Shown here: positions 24,690 through 32,468 of the stretch, in pieces | Position numbering within the stretch: position 1 is the first letter of the stretch | How the letters are laid out: each line of letters starts with the position of its first letter | NCBI GenBank assembly: GCA_038276395.1 | Contig: JBBQAA010000040.1 | Span: 3,973 to 67,972, forward strand | Origin: JBBQAA01 sp038276395 | GTDB taxonomy: Bacteria; Actinomycetota; Thermoleophilia; Solirubrobacterales; Solirubrobacteraceae | DNA length: 64,000 bases | Direction of reading: 5' to 3' | Notes under the pieces: generated by a model | What the model was told of the DNA's origin: nothing | What the model saw: the letters and a program-made list of their open reading frames with translations, nothing else | Databases searched by the model: none | Program-made: the position numbers and the translations under genes

Positions 24690-26002
24690 AGGCGCTCGAA
24701 CCCGCGCACGCGCTCCCAGTCGGTGACCGCGCCCTCGAAGGCCCGGAGCTCGACGTCGGCGGCGTTCAGGTAGTGCTCGACCATCTCCTCTCCGAACGCC
24801 TCGCGGGCGAGCGAGCTGCCCGCGAACGCCTCGCGCGCGGCGCGAAGCGTCGCCGGCACGCGGGGCACGTCGGCGGCGTAGGCGTTGCCGGCGACCGGCT
24901 CGCCCGGGTCGAGGGCCTCATCGACGCCGTGGAGCCCGGCGGCGATCAGCGCGCTCAGCGCCAGGTAGGGATTGACGTCGGCGCCGGGCACGCGGTTCTC
25001 CACGCGCAGGCTCTCCTCGTGGCCGACGACCCGCAGCGCGCAGGTCCGGTTGTCGTGGCCCCAGGCGATCGCCGTCGGCGCGAAGCTCGCCTCCTGGAAG
25101 CGCTTGTACGAGTTGACGTTCGGCGCGAGGAGGAGCGTCAGCTCTGCGAGGCCGGCGAGCTGGCCGCCGATCCACCCGCGCAGGATCTCGGGCTCGGCCG
25201 CGAAGACGCCGCCGTCGAGCGAGAGGTGCACGTGGCACGAGCTGCCCTCGTGCTCGTCCCACTTGGCCATGAACGTGATCGCCATCCCCTGCTGGGCGGC
25301 GATCTCCTTGGCCCCCTCCTTGAAGATCGCGTGGTTGTCAGCCGTGCTGAGCGCGTCCGCGTAGCGGAAGTTGATCTCGTGCTGGCCGCGGTTGCACTCC
25401 CCCTTCGAGTCCTCGACGACGAGCCCGGCGCCGGCCATGCTCCGGCGGATCCGCCCGACGAGCGGCTCGACCTTGGCCGTGCCGAGCAGCGAGTAGTCGG
25501 CGTTCCACAGCACGGCGGGCTCGAGGTTCCGGTAGCCCTTGTGCTGGGCCTCCTCGTAGGAGTCGCGGAAGATGTTGAACTCGAGCTCGGTGGCCGCGGC
25601 GGCCGCCCAGCCCCGCTCGGCGAGGCGCGCGAGCTGGCGGCGGAGGATCTGCCGGGGGGAGGCGGAGACGTCGCTGCCGTCCGCCCACAGGACGTCGGCC
25701 AGGCACAGCGCGGTCTGGGGGACCCAGGGCAGGACGCGCAGCGTCGCCAGGTCCGGCCGCATGACGAAGTCCCCGTACCCGCGCTCCCACCCGGCCATCG
25801 CGTAGCCGGGAACGGTGTTCATCTCGACGTCGATGGCCAACAGGTAATTGCAGCCCTCGGCGCCGTGGGCGACGATCTCGGAGAGGAAGTGGCGGGCGTC
25901 GAGGCGCTTGCCCTGAAGACGGCCCTGCATGTCGCACAGGGCGAGGATCACGGTGTCGATCTCCCCGCGCTCGACCGCGGCCGTGAGCTCGTCGAGGGTC
26001 AT
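24686..26002 (-). CDS. Glutamine-synthetase-like gamma-glutamyl-amine ligase (PuuA/GlnA4 type)
   Basis: This 438-aa protein has the glutamine synthetase fold but belongs to the gamma-glutamylpolyamine/ethanolamine branch. Visible motifs are ATELEFNIFRDS, ECNRGQHEINFRYADAL, MAKWDEHEGSSCHVHLSL and APNVNSYKRFQEASFAPTAI, close to those of PuuA-like ligases; ammonia-site residues of true GS differ. It attaches glutamate to an amine with ATP. The ATG at 26002 is preceded at 7 nt by TAGCGT and is chosen over upstream starts. It is first in the operon. Confidence 0.9.
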   Translation of the reverse strand: MTLDELTAAVERGEIDTVILALCDMQGRLQGKRLDARHFLSEIVAHGAEGCNYLLAIDVEMNTVPGYAMAGWERGYGDFVMRPDLATLRVLPWVPQTALCLADVLWADGSDVSASPRQILRRQLARLAERGWAAAAATELEFNIFRDSYEEAQHKGYRNLEPAVLWNADYSLLGTAKVEPLVGRIRRSMAGAGLVVEDSKGECNRGQHEINFRYADALSTADNHAIFKEGAKEIAAQQGMAITFMAKWDEHEGSSCHVHLSLDGGVFAAEPEILRGWIGGQLAGLAELTLLLAPNVNSYKRFQEASFAPTAIAWGHDNRTCALRVVGHEESLRVENRVPGADVNPYLALSALIAAGLHGVDEALDPGEPVAGNAYAADVPRVPATLRAAREAFAGSSLAREAFGEEMVEHYLNAADVELRAFEGAVTDWERVRGFERL

Positions 26003-26009
26003 GGCGCCG

Positions 26010-26015
26010 ACGCTA
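26010..26015 (-). promoter_or_regulatory. -10 box of the gamma-glutamyl ligase operon
   Basis: Minus-strand TAGCGT ends 7 nt before the ATG at 26002, pointing to a leaderless transcript for the whole five-gene unit. Confidence 0.55.
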
Positions 26016-26101
26016 GCGGATCGGCGCGCGCGCACGAGCCCTCGTCCGGCGCGGCGCCTGGTGAGAACTGGTACGTTCCGCGCATAGCGGGACCGGGCGG
26101 G

Positions 26102-26830
26102 ATAAGACGAGGGGACGACCGGGAGAGGCAGACGGGCCGGCTCGGCCGGCGTCTGGCGCTCCTCGGAGCGTCGGCGGCGATCGCTCTGTCGATCCCGGCG
26201 CTCGCGCACGCCGGTGTGAAGCATCATGGCGCAACGCGCATAGTCGAGACCGGCGGCAAGGTCACGAACATGACCTGTCGGACCACGGAGGAGCGGTATC
26301 TACCGCAGGTGATCCACCTGGAGCAGGTCTGCACGTTCAAGTCGACGGGAAGGACACGGGTGCGCGTGTCCTACTTCGGCGGCACGGTGCGTCCGAACGT
26401 GACGCTCGACGGACTGAACGTGGGAGAGAACGGTGGGGAGCGCGCCCAGACCCTCGCGCTGCACAAGGGCAAGCAGACCATGACGGTGAAGGCCGACGTG
26501 GGGAACTATGCGCCCGATCCGCGGCTGGGGCGGCTCAGCCCGGCGATGTACAAGGTGCGGAAGCCCACACCGAGCGTCCAGAAGCTGCTCTACCCCGGGG
26601 GGTTCCGCTGGCGGGCGCCGCACCTCGATCCCAAGCACTACTTCGAACCCATCCCCCTGGTCAACGACGAAGCCGGCATCGCCGAGGTGGAGCTCGCGGG
26701 CAAGGGCCACCCGTACAGCATCACCCTGAGCAAACAGATCTTCGTGCCCGCGGACAACGGATATCTGAATTTCGTCACGCTCCCACCGGAGGAGGGGGGA
26801 AACCAGTACGTAGCGGTGAAGTTCAAGTAG
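26102..26830 (+). CDS. Secreted protein of unknown function, start unclear
   Basis: The frame carries a clear signal peptide (RRLALLGASAAIALSIPALAHA) followed by about 205 residues, ending VAVKFK at 26830. The mature part has two cysteines (MTCRTTEERY and EQVCTFKSTG) and beta-rich text such as VRVSYFGGTVRPNVTLDGLN. No family is recognised. No ATG, GTG or TTG lies in frame between about 26042 and the signal peptide; the next GTG (26216) would remove the signal. A CTG/ATA start or an upstream frameshift is needed, so the 5' end given here is approximate. Confidence 0.6.
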   Translation: MRRGDDRERQTGRLGRRLALLGASAAIALSIPALAHAGVKHHGATRIVETGGKVTNMTCRTTEERYLPQVIHLEQVCTFKSTGRTRVRVSYFGGTVRPNVTLDGLNVGENGGERAQTLALHKGKQTMTVKADVGNYAPDPRLGRLSPAMYKVRKPTPSVQKLLYPGGFRWRAPHLDPKHYFEPIPLVNDEAGIAEVELAGKGHPYSITLSKQIFVPADNGYLNFVTLPPEEGGNQYVAVKFK

Positions 26831-26877
26831 GCGCCGAGCCGGGATGCGCCGGACCGGCCGGCGGCGCTTCCCGGACG

Positions 26878-27249
26878 TCAGTCCCCAGTCCCCTGGAGCG
26901 CGCGCGCCCCGAGGGCCGCCCCCAGGAGCGCCGGGGCGGTGACGAGCGCGGTGGTGAAGGGGGAGAGGTAGCCCGCGCGGCCCCCGAGCACGCCGGCGGC
27001 GGCGTCGGCCACGTCGCAGGCGAGCCCGATGCGCAGCCAGTTGCGCCGCGCCTCGCCCGCGGAGGACAGGACGCCGGCGGCGAGGGCCACGTCGCGGACG
27101 CCGAACAGGCGCGCGAGGTAGGGCGACTGCGGGTTGCCGCGGATGTCGAGGCCGAAGAGCCTCCCGGCCAGGGTCGGCGCGGCCCAGGCGCCGAGCCCGA
27201 TGGGCAGGCGCAGTCCGGCGATGGCTTTGACGGCGTCCTCTGAGTTCAT
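26878..27249 (-). CDS. Small multi-pass membrane protein (DUF4267-like)
   Basis: This 123-aa protein has three to four hydrophobic helices (IGLGAWAAPTLAGRLFGLDI, LARLFGVRDVALAAGVLSSA, ACDVADAAAGVLGGRAG and a C-terminal helix). RLFGVRD is reminiscent of DUF4267 proteins; I am not sure. The ATG at 27249 has TAGGGT 7 nt upstream, and that TAG is also the stop codon of the acyl-CoA synthetase gene before it. Confidence 0.65.
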   Translation of the reverse strand: MNSEDAVKAIAGLRLPIGLGAWAAPTLAGRLFGLDIRGNPQSPYLARLFGVRDVALAAGVLSSAGEARRNWLRIGLACDVADAAAGVLGGRAGYLSPFTTALVTAPALLGAALGARALQGTGD

Positions 27250-27256
27250 GGCCGCG

Positions 27257-27262
27257 ACCCTA
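27257..27262 (-). promoter_or_regulatory. -10 box in the acyl-CoA synthetase stop codon
   Basis: Minus-strand TAGGGT starts with the TAG stop of the upstream gene and lies 7 nt before the ATG at 27249. Confidence 0.5.
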
Positions 27263-28687
27263 ACGGAGATCGGCGCGGCGGACCTTCCCGCTCGCCGTCT
27301 TCGGCAGCTCCTCGGCCCAGTCGACGATCCGCGGGTACTTGTAGGGCGCGGTCTCGTCCTTGACGTGGTCCTGCAGCTCGCGGGCGAGCGCATCCGAGCG
27401 CTCGTGGCCCTCGCGCAGCACGACGACGGCGCGCACGACGGCCCCGCGCTCCTCGTCGGGCGCGGCGACGACGGCCGCCTCGGCCACGGCGGGGTGGGCC
27501 ACGAGCGCCGACTCGACCTCGAAGGGGCCAATCCGGTAGCCCGCGGAGACGATCAGGTCATCGGCGCGGCCCTCGAAGTAGAGGAAGCCGTCCTCGTCCT
27601 CCCGCACCCGGTCCCCGGTGCGCCAGGGACCGGAGGGCGGCTTCTCGCCGAGGTAGCGCAGGAAGAACGTCGGGTCGCTGGCGGGCACTGAGAGCACGAG
27701 CTCGCCGTCCTTGACCTCGAGCTCCACGCCGGGCAGCGGACGCCCCATCGATCCCGGGCGGATCGGCTCGTCGAGCGGCGCGCCCGTGAGCTGGCCGGTC
27801 TCGGTCTGACCGTAGCCGTCGCGGATGCCAAGGCCGGTCGCCTCCTCCCACGCCCGCAGGACCTCCGGGTTCAGCGCCTCACCCGCGGCCACGAGCCCGC
27901 GGAGCCCGGGGAGGGGGGAGAGCGTGGCGCGCTTGGCGATGACGCGGTACTCCGTGGGCGCCATGCACAGGACGCTCACGCGCTCGCGCGCGAGCAGCTC
28001 GAGGCGCTCGGCGGGGTCGAAGCGGGCGTCGTGCAGGAGCGCGGTCGCGCCCCGCAGCCACGGCGCGATGAACACGTTGCGCGCCGACTTCGACCAGCCG
28101 CTGGCCGCCGTGCACCACACGAGGTCCCCGGGCTCGGGCGCGAGCCAGTGCTCGGCCTGGAGGCGCTGGCCCGCCAGGTAGCGCTGGGCGTGGAGGACGC
28201 CCTTCGCCTCCCCCGCGGTACCCGAGGTGAAGGTGATGAGGCACGGGTCCTCGGAGGCGAGCTCGACCGGAGGCGGCGGGTCGGCCGCGAGCAGCTCCGG
28301 GTCGGGGACGAGGACCACGTCGCAGTCTGGCCCGGCCGCCTCGAGCTCGGCTCGGTTGCGCTCGTCGGCGAGGATCAGGCGCGGCCGCGCGGCGGCGAGG
28401 CGGAGCCGCAGGTCCTTCGCGCGGAGCTGCTCGGTGCAGGGCAGGACGACGGCGCCGAGCCGGAAGCACGCGACCATGGCCAGGACCCACTCCGGGCGGT
28501 TGCCGATGAGGGTGAGGACGACGTCGCCGCGCCCGACCCCGCGCGCGGCCAGGGCACCCGCCATCCGCGCGGCGCCGTCGGCGAGCTCCCCGAAGCTCCA
28601 TTCGCGGCGGGCGCCGTCGCGCGCCAGCTCGACGAGCGCCAGGCGCCCAGGCGGCGCCGCCTCGACGACGTCGCGAGCGAAGTTCAC
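27260..28687 (-). CDS. AMP-forming acyl-CoA synthetase
   Basis: This 475-aa ANL enzyme activates a carboxylic acid as acyl-AMP, then acyl-CoA. The motifs are ITFTSGTAGEAKGVLHAQR (P-loop A3), DGYGQTETGQ (A5), WRTGDRVREDEDGFLYFEGR (A7), SAGYRIGPFEVESAL (A8) and PKTASGKVRR (A10, catalytic Lys). It looks like the medium-chain/short-chain branch. GTG at 28687 overlaps the thioesterase stop (GTGA), so the two are coupled. The acyl-CoA dehydrogenase across the strand could use its product. Confidence 0.92.
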   Translation of the reverse strand: MNFARDVVEAAPPGRLALVELARDGARREWSFGELADGAARMAGALAARGVGRGDVVLTLIGNRPEWVLAMVACFRLGAVVLPCTEQLRAKDLRLRLAAARPRLILADERNRAELEAAGPDCDVVLVPDPELLAADPPPPVELASEDPCLITFTSGTAGEAKGVLHAQRYLAGQRLQAEHWLAPEPGDLVWCTAASGWSKSARNVFIAPWLRGATALLHDARFDPAERLELLARERVSVLCMAPTEYRVIAKRATLSPLPGLRGLVAAGEALNPEVLRAWEEATGLGIRDGYGQTETGQLTGAPLDEPIRPGSMGRPLPGVELEVKDGELVLSVPASDPTFFLRYLGEKPPSGPWRTGDRVREDEDGFLYFEGRADDLIVSAGYRIGPFEVESALVAHPAVAEAAVVAAPDEERGAVVRAVVVLREGHERSDALARELQDHVKDETAPYKYPRIVDWAEELPKTASGKVRRADLR

Positions 28688-29094
28688 CCGGCCGGCGGTC
28701 CGATGACCATCTGCGTGCAGGTGAAGAACGCCGCCGGCCTGCCGCCCTTGGCGATTCGCACCTCCCACACCTGCGTCGAGCGTCCGCGGTGCAGCGGCGT
28801 GGCGGTGGCGAAGAGCTCGTCGCCGACCGTCGCCGCGGCGAACACGTTGGTCTTCAGCTCGACCGTCGTGAAGTCGCTCGGGGAGTCGAGGTTGGCGATC
28901 GTGCCCCAGGCGGCGACCGTGTCGGCGAAGGCGACCCAGACGCCGCCGTGAACGTAGCCGCCCGGGTGCAGGTGGCGGCGGTCGACGGTCAGGCGCCCGC
29001 GCGCCTCCTCCGGGCCGATCTCGACGAGCTCGACCCCGAGCTTTCCGGGGAAGAAGTCGGCGATCGCCCGGTTGCCGTCGGCCGCGGTCAGCAC
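28684..29094 (-). CDS. PaaI-family hotdog thioesterase
   Basis: This 136-aa single hotdog domain shows HPGGYVHGGVWVAFADTVAA, with the HGG motif and the acidic residue on the central helix, then TTVELKTNVFAAATVGDEL. Such enzymes hydrolyse acyl- or hydroxyphenylacetyl-CoA. It starts at GTG 29094 with TAGCCT 7 nt upstream and is coupled to an acyl-CoA synthetase, a common pairing for recycling CoA. Confidence 0.88.
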   Translation of the reverse strand: MLTAADGNRAIADFFPGKLGVELVEIGPEEARGRLTVDRRHLHPGGYVHGGVWVAFADTVAAWGTIANLDSPSDFTTVELKTNVFAAATVGDELFATATPLHRGRSTQVWEVRIAKGGRPAAFFTCTQMVIGPPAG

Positions 29095-29101
29095 GGCCGG
29101 G

Positions 29102-29107
29102 AGGCTA
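29102..29107 (-). promoter_or_regulatory. -10 box of the thioesterase operon
   Basis: Minus-strand TAGCCT is 7 nt before the GTG at 29094 (leaderless arrangement). Confidence 0.55.
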
Positions 29108-29203
29108 CCCGTGGTCTTCTCCCGGAGCGGTTCTCCCGCCTCAAGCCGGAACCGGCGGGCCGCTCGTACCCTCCTGGAGCAGAGACCGAGAAGGAGAAAT
29201 CTT

Positions 29204-30415
29204 GTGGCCTTGGCCGCCCCCTACAGCGAGAAGACCGACGAGCAGAAGGCGATCACCGAGATGGTGCGCCAGTTCGCCGACGAGCAGATCCTCCCCAACG
29301 CCGAGCACTTCGACCACGAGGACGAGTTCCCCGCGGACATCGTCGAGCAGATGAAGGAGCTCGGGCTCTTCGGGGTGACGATCCCCGAGGAGTACGGCGG
29401 CATGGGCCTTGACCTGACGACCTACGTGATGATCGTCGAGGAGCTCTCGCGCGGCTGGATCTCGATCTCCGGGATCATCAACACGCACTTCATCGGCTCC
29501 TACCTGCTCATGAAGTTCGGCTCGGACGAGCAGAAGGAGAAGTACCTCCCGCGCATGGCCACGGGTGAGATCCGCGCCGCGTTCTCGCTCTCCGAGCCCG
29601 AGCTCGGCTCCGACGTGCAGGCGATCAAGACCGCGGCGAAGAAGACGGCCGACGGCGACTACGAGATCAACGGGCAGAAGATGTGGGTCACGAACGGCCT
29701 GCGCTCCTCGCTCGTCTTCGTGCTCGTCAAGACCGATCCCGAGGCCGACCCGCGCCACCGCGGCTTCACCTGCTTCATCGCCGAGAAGGAGGCCGGGGTC
29801 TCCGAGAACACGGGTGAGTTCGCGGGCTTCAACGTTCCCCCGCAGCTCAAGAAGATGGGCTACAAGGGCGTCGAGTCCACCGAGCTCGTCTTCGACGGCT
29901 ACCGCTGCCCGGCCGAGAACATCCTCGGCGGGGAGGAGGCGGGCCTGAACAAGGGCTTCGCGCAGATGATGGACGCGCTCGAGGTCGGCCGCGCCAACGT
30001 CGCCGCCCGCGGCGTCGGGATCGCCCAGCGCGCGCTCGAGCTGGCGCTCCGCTACTCCCAGGAGCGCAAGACCTTCGGCAAGGCGATCGCCCAGCACCAG
30101 GCGATCCAGTTCAAGCTTGCCGACATGGCCACGCAGGTCGAGGCCGCGCGCCTCTTGACGCTGAAGGCCGCGCGCCTTAAGGACGCGGGCGAGCGCTCGG
30201 AGCTCGAGGCCGGCATGGCGAAGCTCTTCGCCTCCGAGGCCGGCCGCTTCTGCGTCGAGGAGTCCTTCCGCATCCACGGTGGCTACGGCTACTCCAAGGA
30301 GTACGAGATCGAGCGGCTCTACCGCGACGCGCCGCTGCTCCTGATCGGCGAGGGGACGAGCGAGATCCAGCGCATGGTCATCGGGCGGAAGCTGCTCCAG
30401 AAGCACAAGATCTAG
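29204..30415 (+). CDS. Acyl-CoA dehydrogenase
   Basis: This 403-aa FAD enzyme oxidises acyl-CoA to enoyl-CoA in beta-oxidation or branched-chain catabolism. The motifs are AAFSLSEPELGSDVQ, KMWVTNG, RKTFGKAIAQHQAIQFKLAD and IHGGYGYSKEYEIERLYRDA, with the catalytic base Glu in LIGEGTSEIQ. The GTG at 29204 has AAGGAG 7 nt upstream, which fixes the start and shows a leadered transcript. It is divergent from the thioesterase/acyl-CoA synthetase pair. Confidence 0.95.
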   Translation: MALAAPYSEKTDEQKAITEMVRQFADEQILPNAEHFDHEDEFPADIVEQMKELGLFGVTIPEEYGGMGLDLTTYVMIVEELSRGWISISGIINTHFIGSYLLMKFGSDEQKEKYLPRMATGEIRAAFSLSEPELGSDVQAIKTAAKKTADGDYEINGQKMWVTNGLRSSLVFVLVKTDPEADPRHRGFTCFIAEKEAGVSENTGEFAGFNVPPQLKKMGYKGVESTELVFDGYRCPAENILGGEEAGLNKGFAQMMDALEVGRANVAARGVGIAQRALELALRYSQERKTFGKAIAQHQAIQFKLADMATQVEAARLLTLKAARLKDAGERSELEAGMAKLFASEAGRFCVEESFRIHGGYGYSKEYEIERLYRDAPLLLIGEGTSEIQRMVIGRKLLQKHKI

Positions 30416-30693
30416 ACAAGGGGTAGTTGCCGCCTGGCGAAAAGGCGAAAAGACGCCTATGCAGGCACTTCGACCGCACGGCAACCGCTCAAGACCGCAC
30501 GAAATGTGACTATCCCGAGACTGTCCCACAGCGTCCGCCGGCGCAGTTCAACCTGAGGCGGCGATGACTGACCGCCCGTTTTTTCTGTAGGCGCTGCCGG
30601 ACACCTCCGCTAGCGCGCCGCGCAAAAAACGTCCCTGTGAAATAGTCCGTTGGAAGCGAGAATGCTTCGACGTCGGAACGGGAAGGGGAACAG
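30416..30693. other. Intergenic region, lower GC, weak terminator
   Basis: No gene was found. A hairpin ggcgg (30557-30561)/ccgcc (30572-30576) followed by six Ts (30579-30584) could end the acyl-CoA dehydrogenase transcript. A second small hairpin (aggcg/cgcct near 30445) has no T-run. The composition is less GC-rich than the surroundings. Confidence 0.4.
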
Positions 30694-30963
30694 ATGGCGA
30701 TTCTGATGACCGCCGAGGTGCCGGGGATGACGCAGGAGATGGTGGACGGCATGACGGCGCAGCTCGAGGAGCAGCAGAAGGCTCAGCCGGGTTTCGTGAT
30801 CCATGCGAACGGCCCGATCGAGGGTGGCTGGAGCGTGACTGAGGTGTGGGAGGCCCAGGAGAACTGGGACTCTTGGTTTGAGGGAACGATCCGTCCGAAC
30901 CTGCCACCGGGGGTCGAGCCGAGGGTCTCAACCCGCGAGCTCCACCGTGTCGTGAAGCCCTAG
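30694..30963 (+). CDS. Small ABM-like dimeric alpha/beta-barrel protein
   Basis: This 89-aa protein starts MAILMTAEVPGMTQEMVDGM, followed by QPGFVIHANGPIEGGWSVTE and VWEAQENWDSWFEGTIRPNL. The strand-helix-strand pattern and the WSVTEVWE segment match small antibiotic-biosynthesis-monooxygenase-like proteins that dimerise as ferredoxin-like barrels. The function is open. AAGGGGAAC lies upstream as a ribosome site. Confidence 0.75.
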   Translation: MAILMTAEVPGMTQEMVDGMTAQLEEQQKAQPGFVIHANGPIEGGWSVTEVWEAQENWDSWFEGTIRPNLPPGVEPRVSTRELHRVVKP

Positions 30964-31088
30964 CTCGGGTTCGCGCCCTTACGGAGACGGCGGCCGTGTT
31001 GGTGGCCGGGTTGTCCTCACCGGACGAAGAACGGTAAGTAGGGCGCGTCAGGCGTCAGGCCGGCCGAAGAGCTTGGTTTCGCCGCCGA

Positions 31089-31094
31089 TAGGCT
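31089..31094 (+). promoter_or_regulatory. -10 box of the SCP2-like gene
   Basis: TAGGCT lies 6 nt before the GTG at 31101 (leaderless arrangement). Confidence 0.55.
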
Positions 31095-31100
31095 CCCCGC

Positions 31101-31475
31101 GTGGCCTCCCCTGACGCCAAGGCGCTCATCGAGATCTCGCTCCGGCGCTTTCTCGAGGAGGTCCCGGCGCTCGCGCCGCTGAAGCTCGTCTTCGCCATGG
31201 AGCTGCGCGGGAGGGGCGACGTGCAGCTCTACCGCGTCGAGCTGCCCGGCCCGAAGATCACGAAGGACATCGCCTCTGACGCGCGCGTCCGCCTGGAGAT
31301 CCAGCGAGCGCGGTTCAACGAGCTGGCCACGAAGGGCACCGTGTCGGACTGGCGCAATGCCTTCGAGCACGGGGACGCCAAGGCCACGGGGGTCCAGCAG
31401 ATCCTGAAGCTGATCCAGAACGTCGTCGAGAAGCAGGAGGAGCGCGCCCGCCTGCGCCGCCCGAAGCACTCCTGA
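31101..31475 (+). CDS. SCP2 sterol-carrier-like small protein
   Basis: This 124-aa protein begins with helices, then KLVFAMELRGRGDVQLYRVE, a strand pair, DARVRLEIQRARFNELATKG and WRNAFEHGDAKATGVQQILK. The order (strand, strand, helix, 'dp..af..G.lk..G') is that of SCP2-type lipid-binding domains. A ligand cannot be predicted. It stands alone, convergent with the agmatinase-like gene. Confidence 0.65.
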   Translation: MASPDAKALIEISLRRFLEEVPALAPLKLVFAMELRGRGDVQLYRVELPGPKITKDIASDARVRLEIQRARFNELATKGTVSDWRNAFEHGDAKATGVQQILKLIQNVVEKQEERARLRRPKHS

Positions 31476-31488
31476 GGCGGGCCCCGGG

Positions 31489-32451
31489 TCAGCCCCGGCG
31501 CAGCGCGAGCCCGGTCACGACCTCGCGCACGCACCGCTCGGCCACGAGCGCGGTCACGTCGGCCGAGCCGACCGCGGTGGGGATGACCTCGACGACGTCC
31601 ATCCCCACGAGCTCGGTACGCGCCGCCACCTCACGGCAGGCCAGCAGCAGCTCGGCCGAGGTCAGGCCGCCCGGCTCGGGCGTTCCCGTGCCGGGGGCGA
31701 ACGCGGGATCGAGCACGTCGACGTCGACCGAGAGGAAGACCGGGCCCTCACCGACGGCGGCCAGCGCCCGCTCGAGCGCCGGGCGGATGCCCTGGTCGCG
31801 CACCTCGTGGGCGAAGATCGCCGTGATCCCGCGCTCGCGCTGCCAGGCGAACTCGGCCTCCCCCGGCCAGTAGCCGCGCAGCCCGATCTGGACGTAGCGC
31901 GCCGCGTCGATCGCGCCGGCCTCGACGAGCCGGAACATCGGCGTGCCGTGGGAGACGGCGACGCCGAAGACCTCCGTCCCCGTGTCCGTGTGGGTGTCGA
32001 AGTGGATGAGTCCGACGGGGCCGTGGCGCTCCGCGCAGGCGCGGATGTCCGGCTCGGCGATCGAGTGGTCCCCACCGAGGACGATGGGGATCGCGCCGGC
32101 GTCGAGCACCTGGCCGACCGTCCGCTCGATCGCCGCGTGGGAGCGCTCGGCGTCGGCGGGGATGACCGGCGCGTCCCCGAAGTCGAGGACCCGCAGCGCG
32201 GCGAAGCCGTCGACCCCCGCCTCCAGGTGGGGCCCGGGCGGGCAGGAGGCGGCGCGAATGGCGCGGGGACCGAAGCGGGCGCCGGGGCGGTCGCTGACGA
32301 GGTCGTCGGTCGGCGCGCCGAGGATCGCCACGTCGGCGCCGGCGAGCTCGGCGGGATCCTCCGTGTAGGGCATTCCCGAGAACGTCAGCAGGCCGGCGTA
32401 GTCCGGCTTCTCGCCGTACTCGCGCCAGCGGTCGAGGGGATCGAGCATCAC
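31489..32451 (-). CDS. speB: Agmatinase/ureohydrolase
   Basis: This 320-aa protein has all binuclear manganese motifs of the arginase family: LGGDHSIAEP, IHFDTHTDTG and SVDVDVLDPAFAPGTGTPEP. The family cleaves agmatine, guanidinobutyrate or related guanidino compounds to urea and an amine. EPGG after the last motif is usual for agmatinases. If the product is putrescine, it could feed the gamma-glutamyl operon upstream in the window. The start is GTG 32451 or ATG 32448; minus-strand TAGGAT (32457-32462) precedes both. Confidence 0.88.
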   Translation of the reverse strand: MMLDPLDRWREYGEKPDYAGLLTFSGMPYTEDPAELAGADVAILGAPTDDLVSDRPGARFGPRAIRAASCPPGPHLEAGVDGFAALRVLDFGDAPVIPADAERSHAAIERTVGQVLDAGAIPIVLGGDHSIAEPDIRACAERHGPVGLIHFDTHTDTGTEVFGVAVSHGTPMFRLVEAGAIDAARYVQIGLRGYWPGEAEFAWQRERGITAIFAHEVRDQGIRPALERALAAVGEGPVFLSVDVDVLDPAFAPGTGTPEPGGLTSAELLLACREVAARTELVGMDVVEVIPTAVGSADVTALVAERCVREVVTGLALRRG

Positions 32452-32468
32452 GCGGCATCCTAGGCGAG

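Noticed and set aside
30416..30693. Possible RNA or gene in the gap after the acyl-CoA dehydrogenase
   Set aside because: Only small hairpins; no known RNA pattern and no frame with sensible content.
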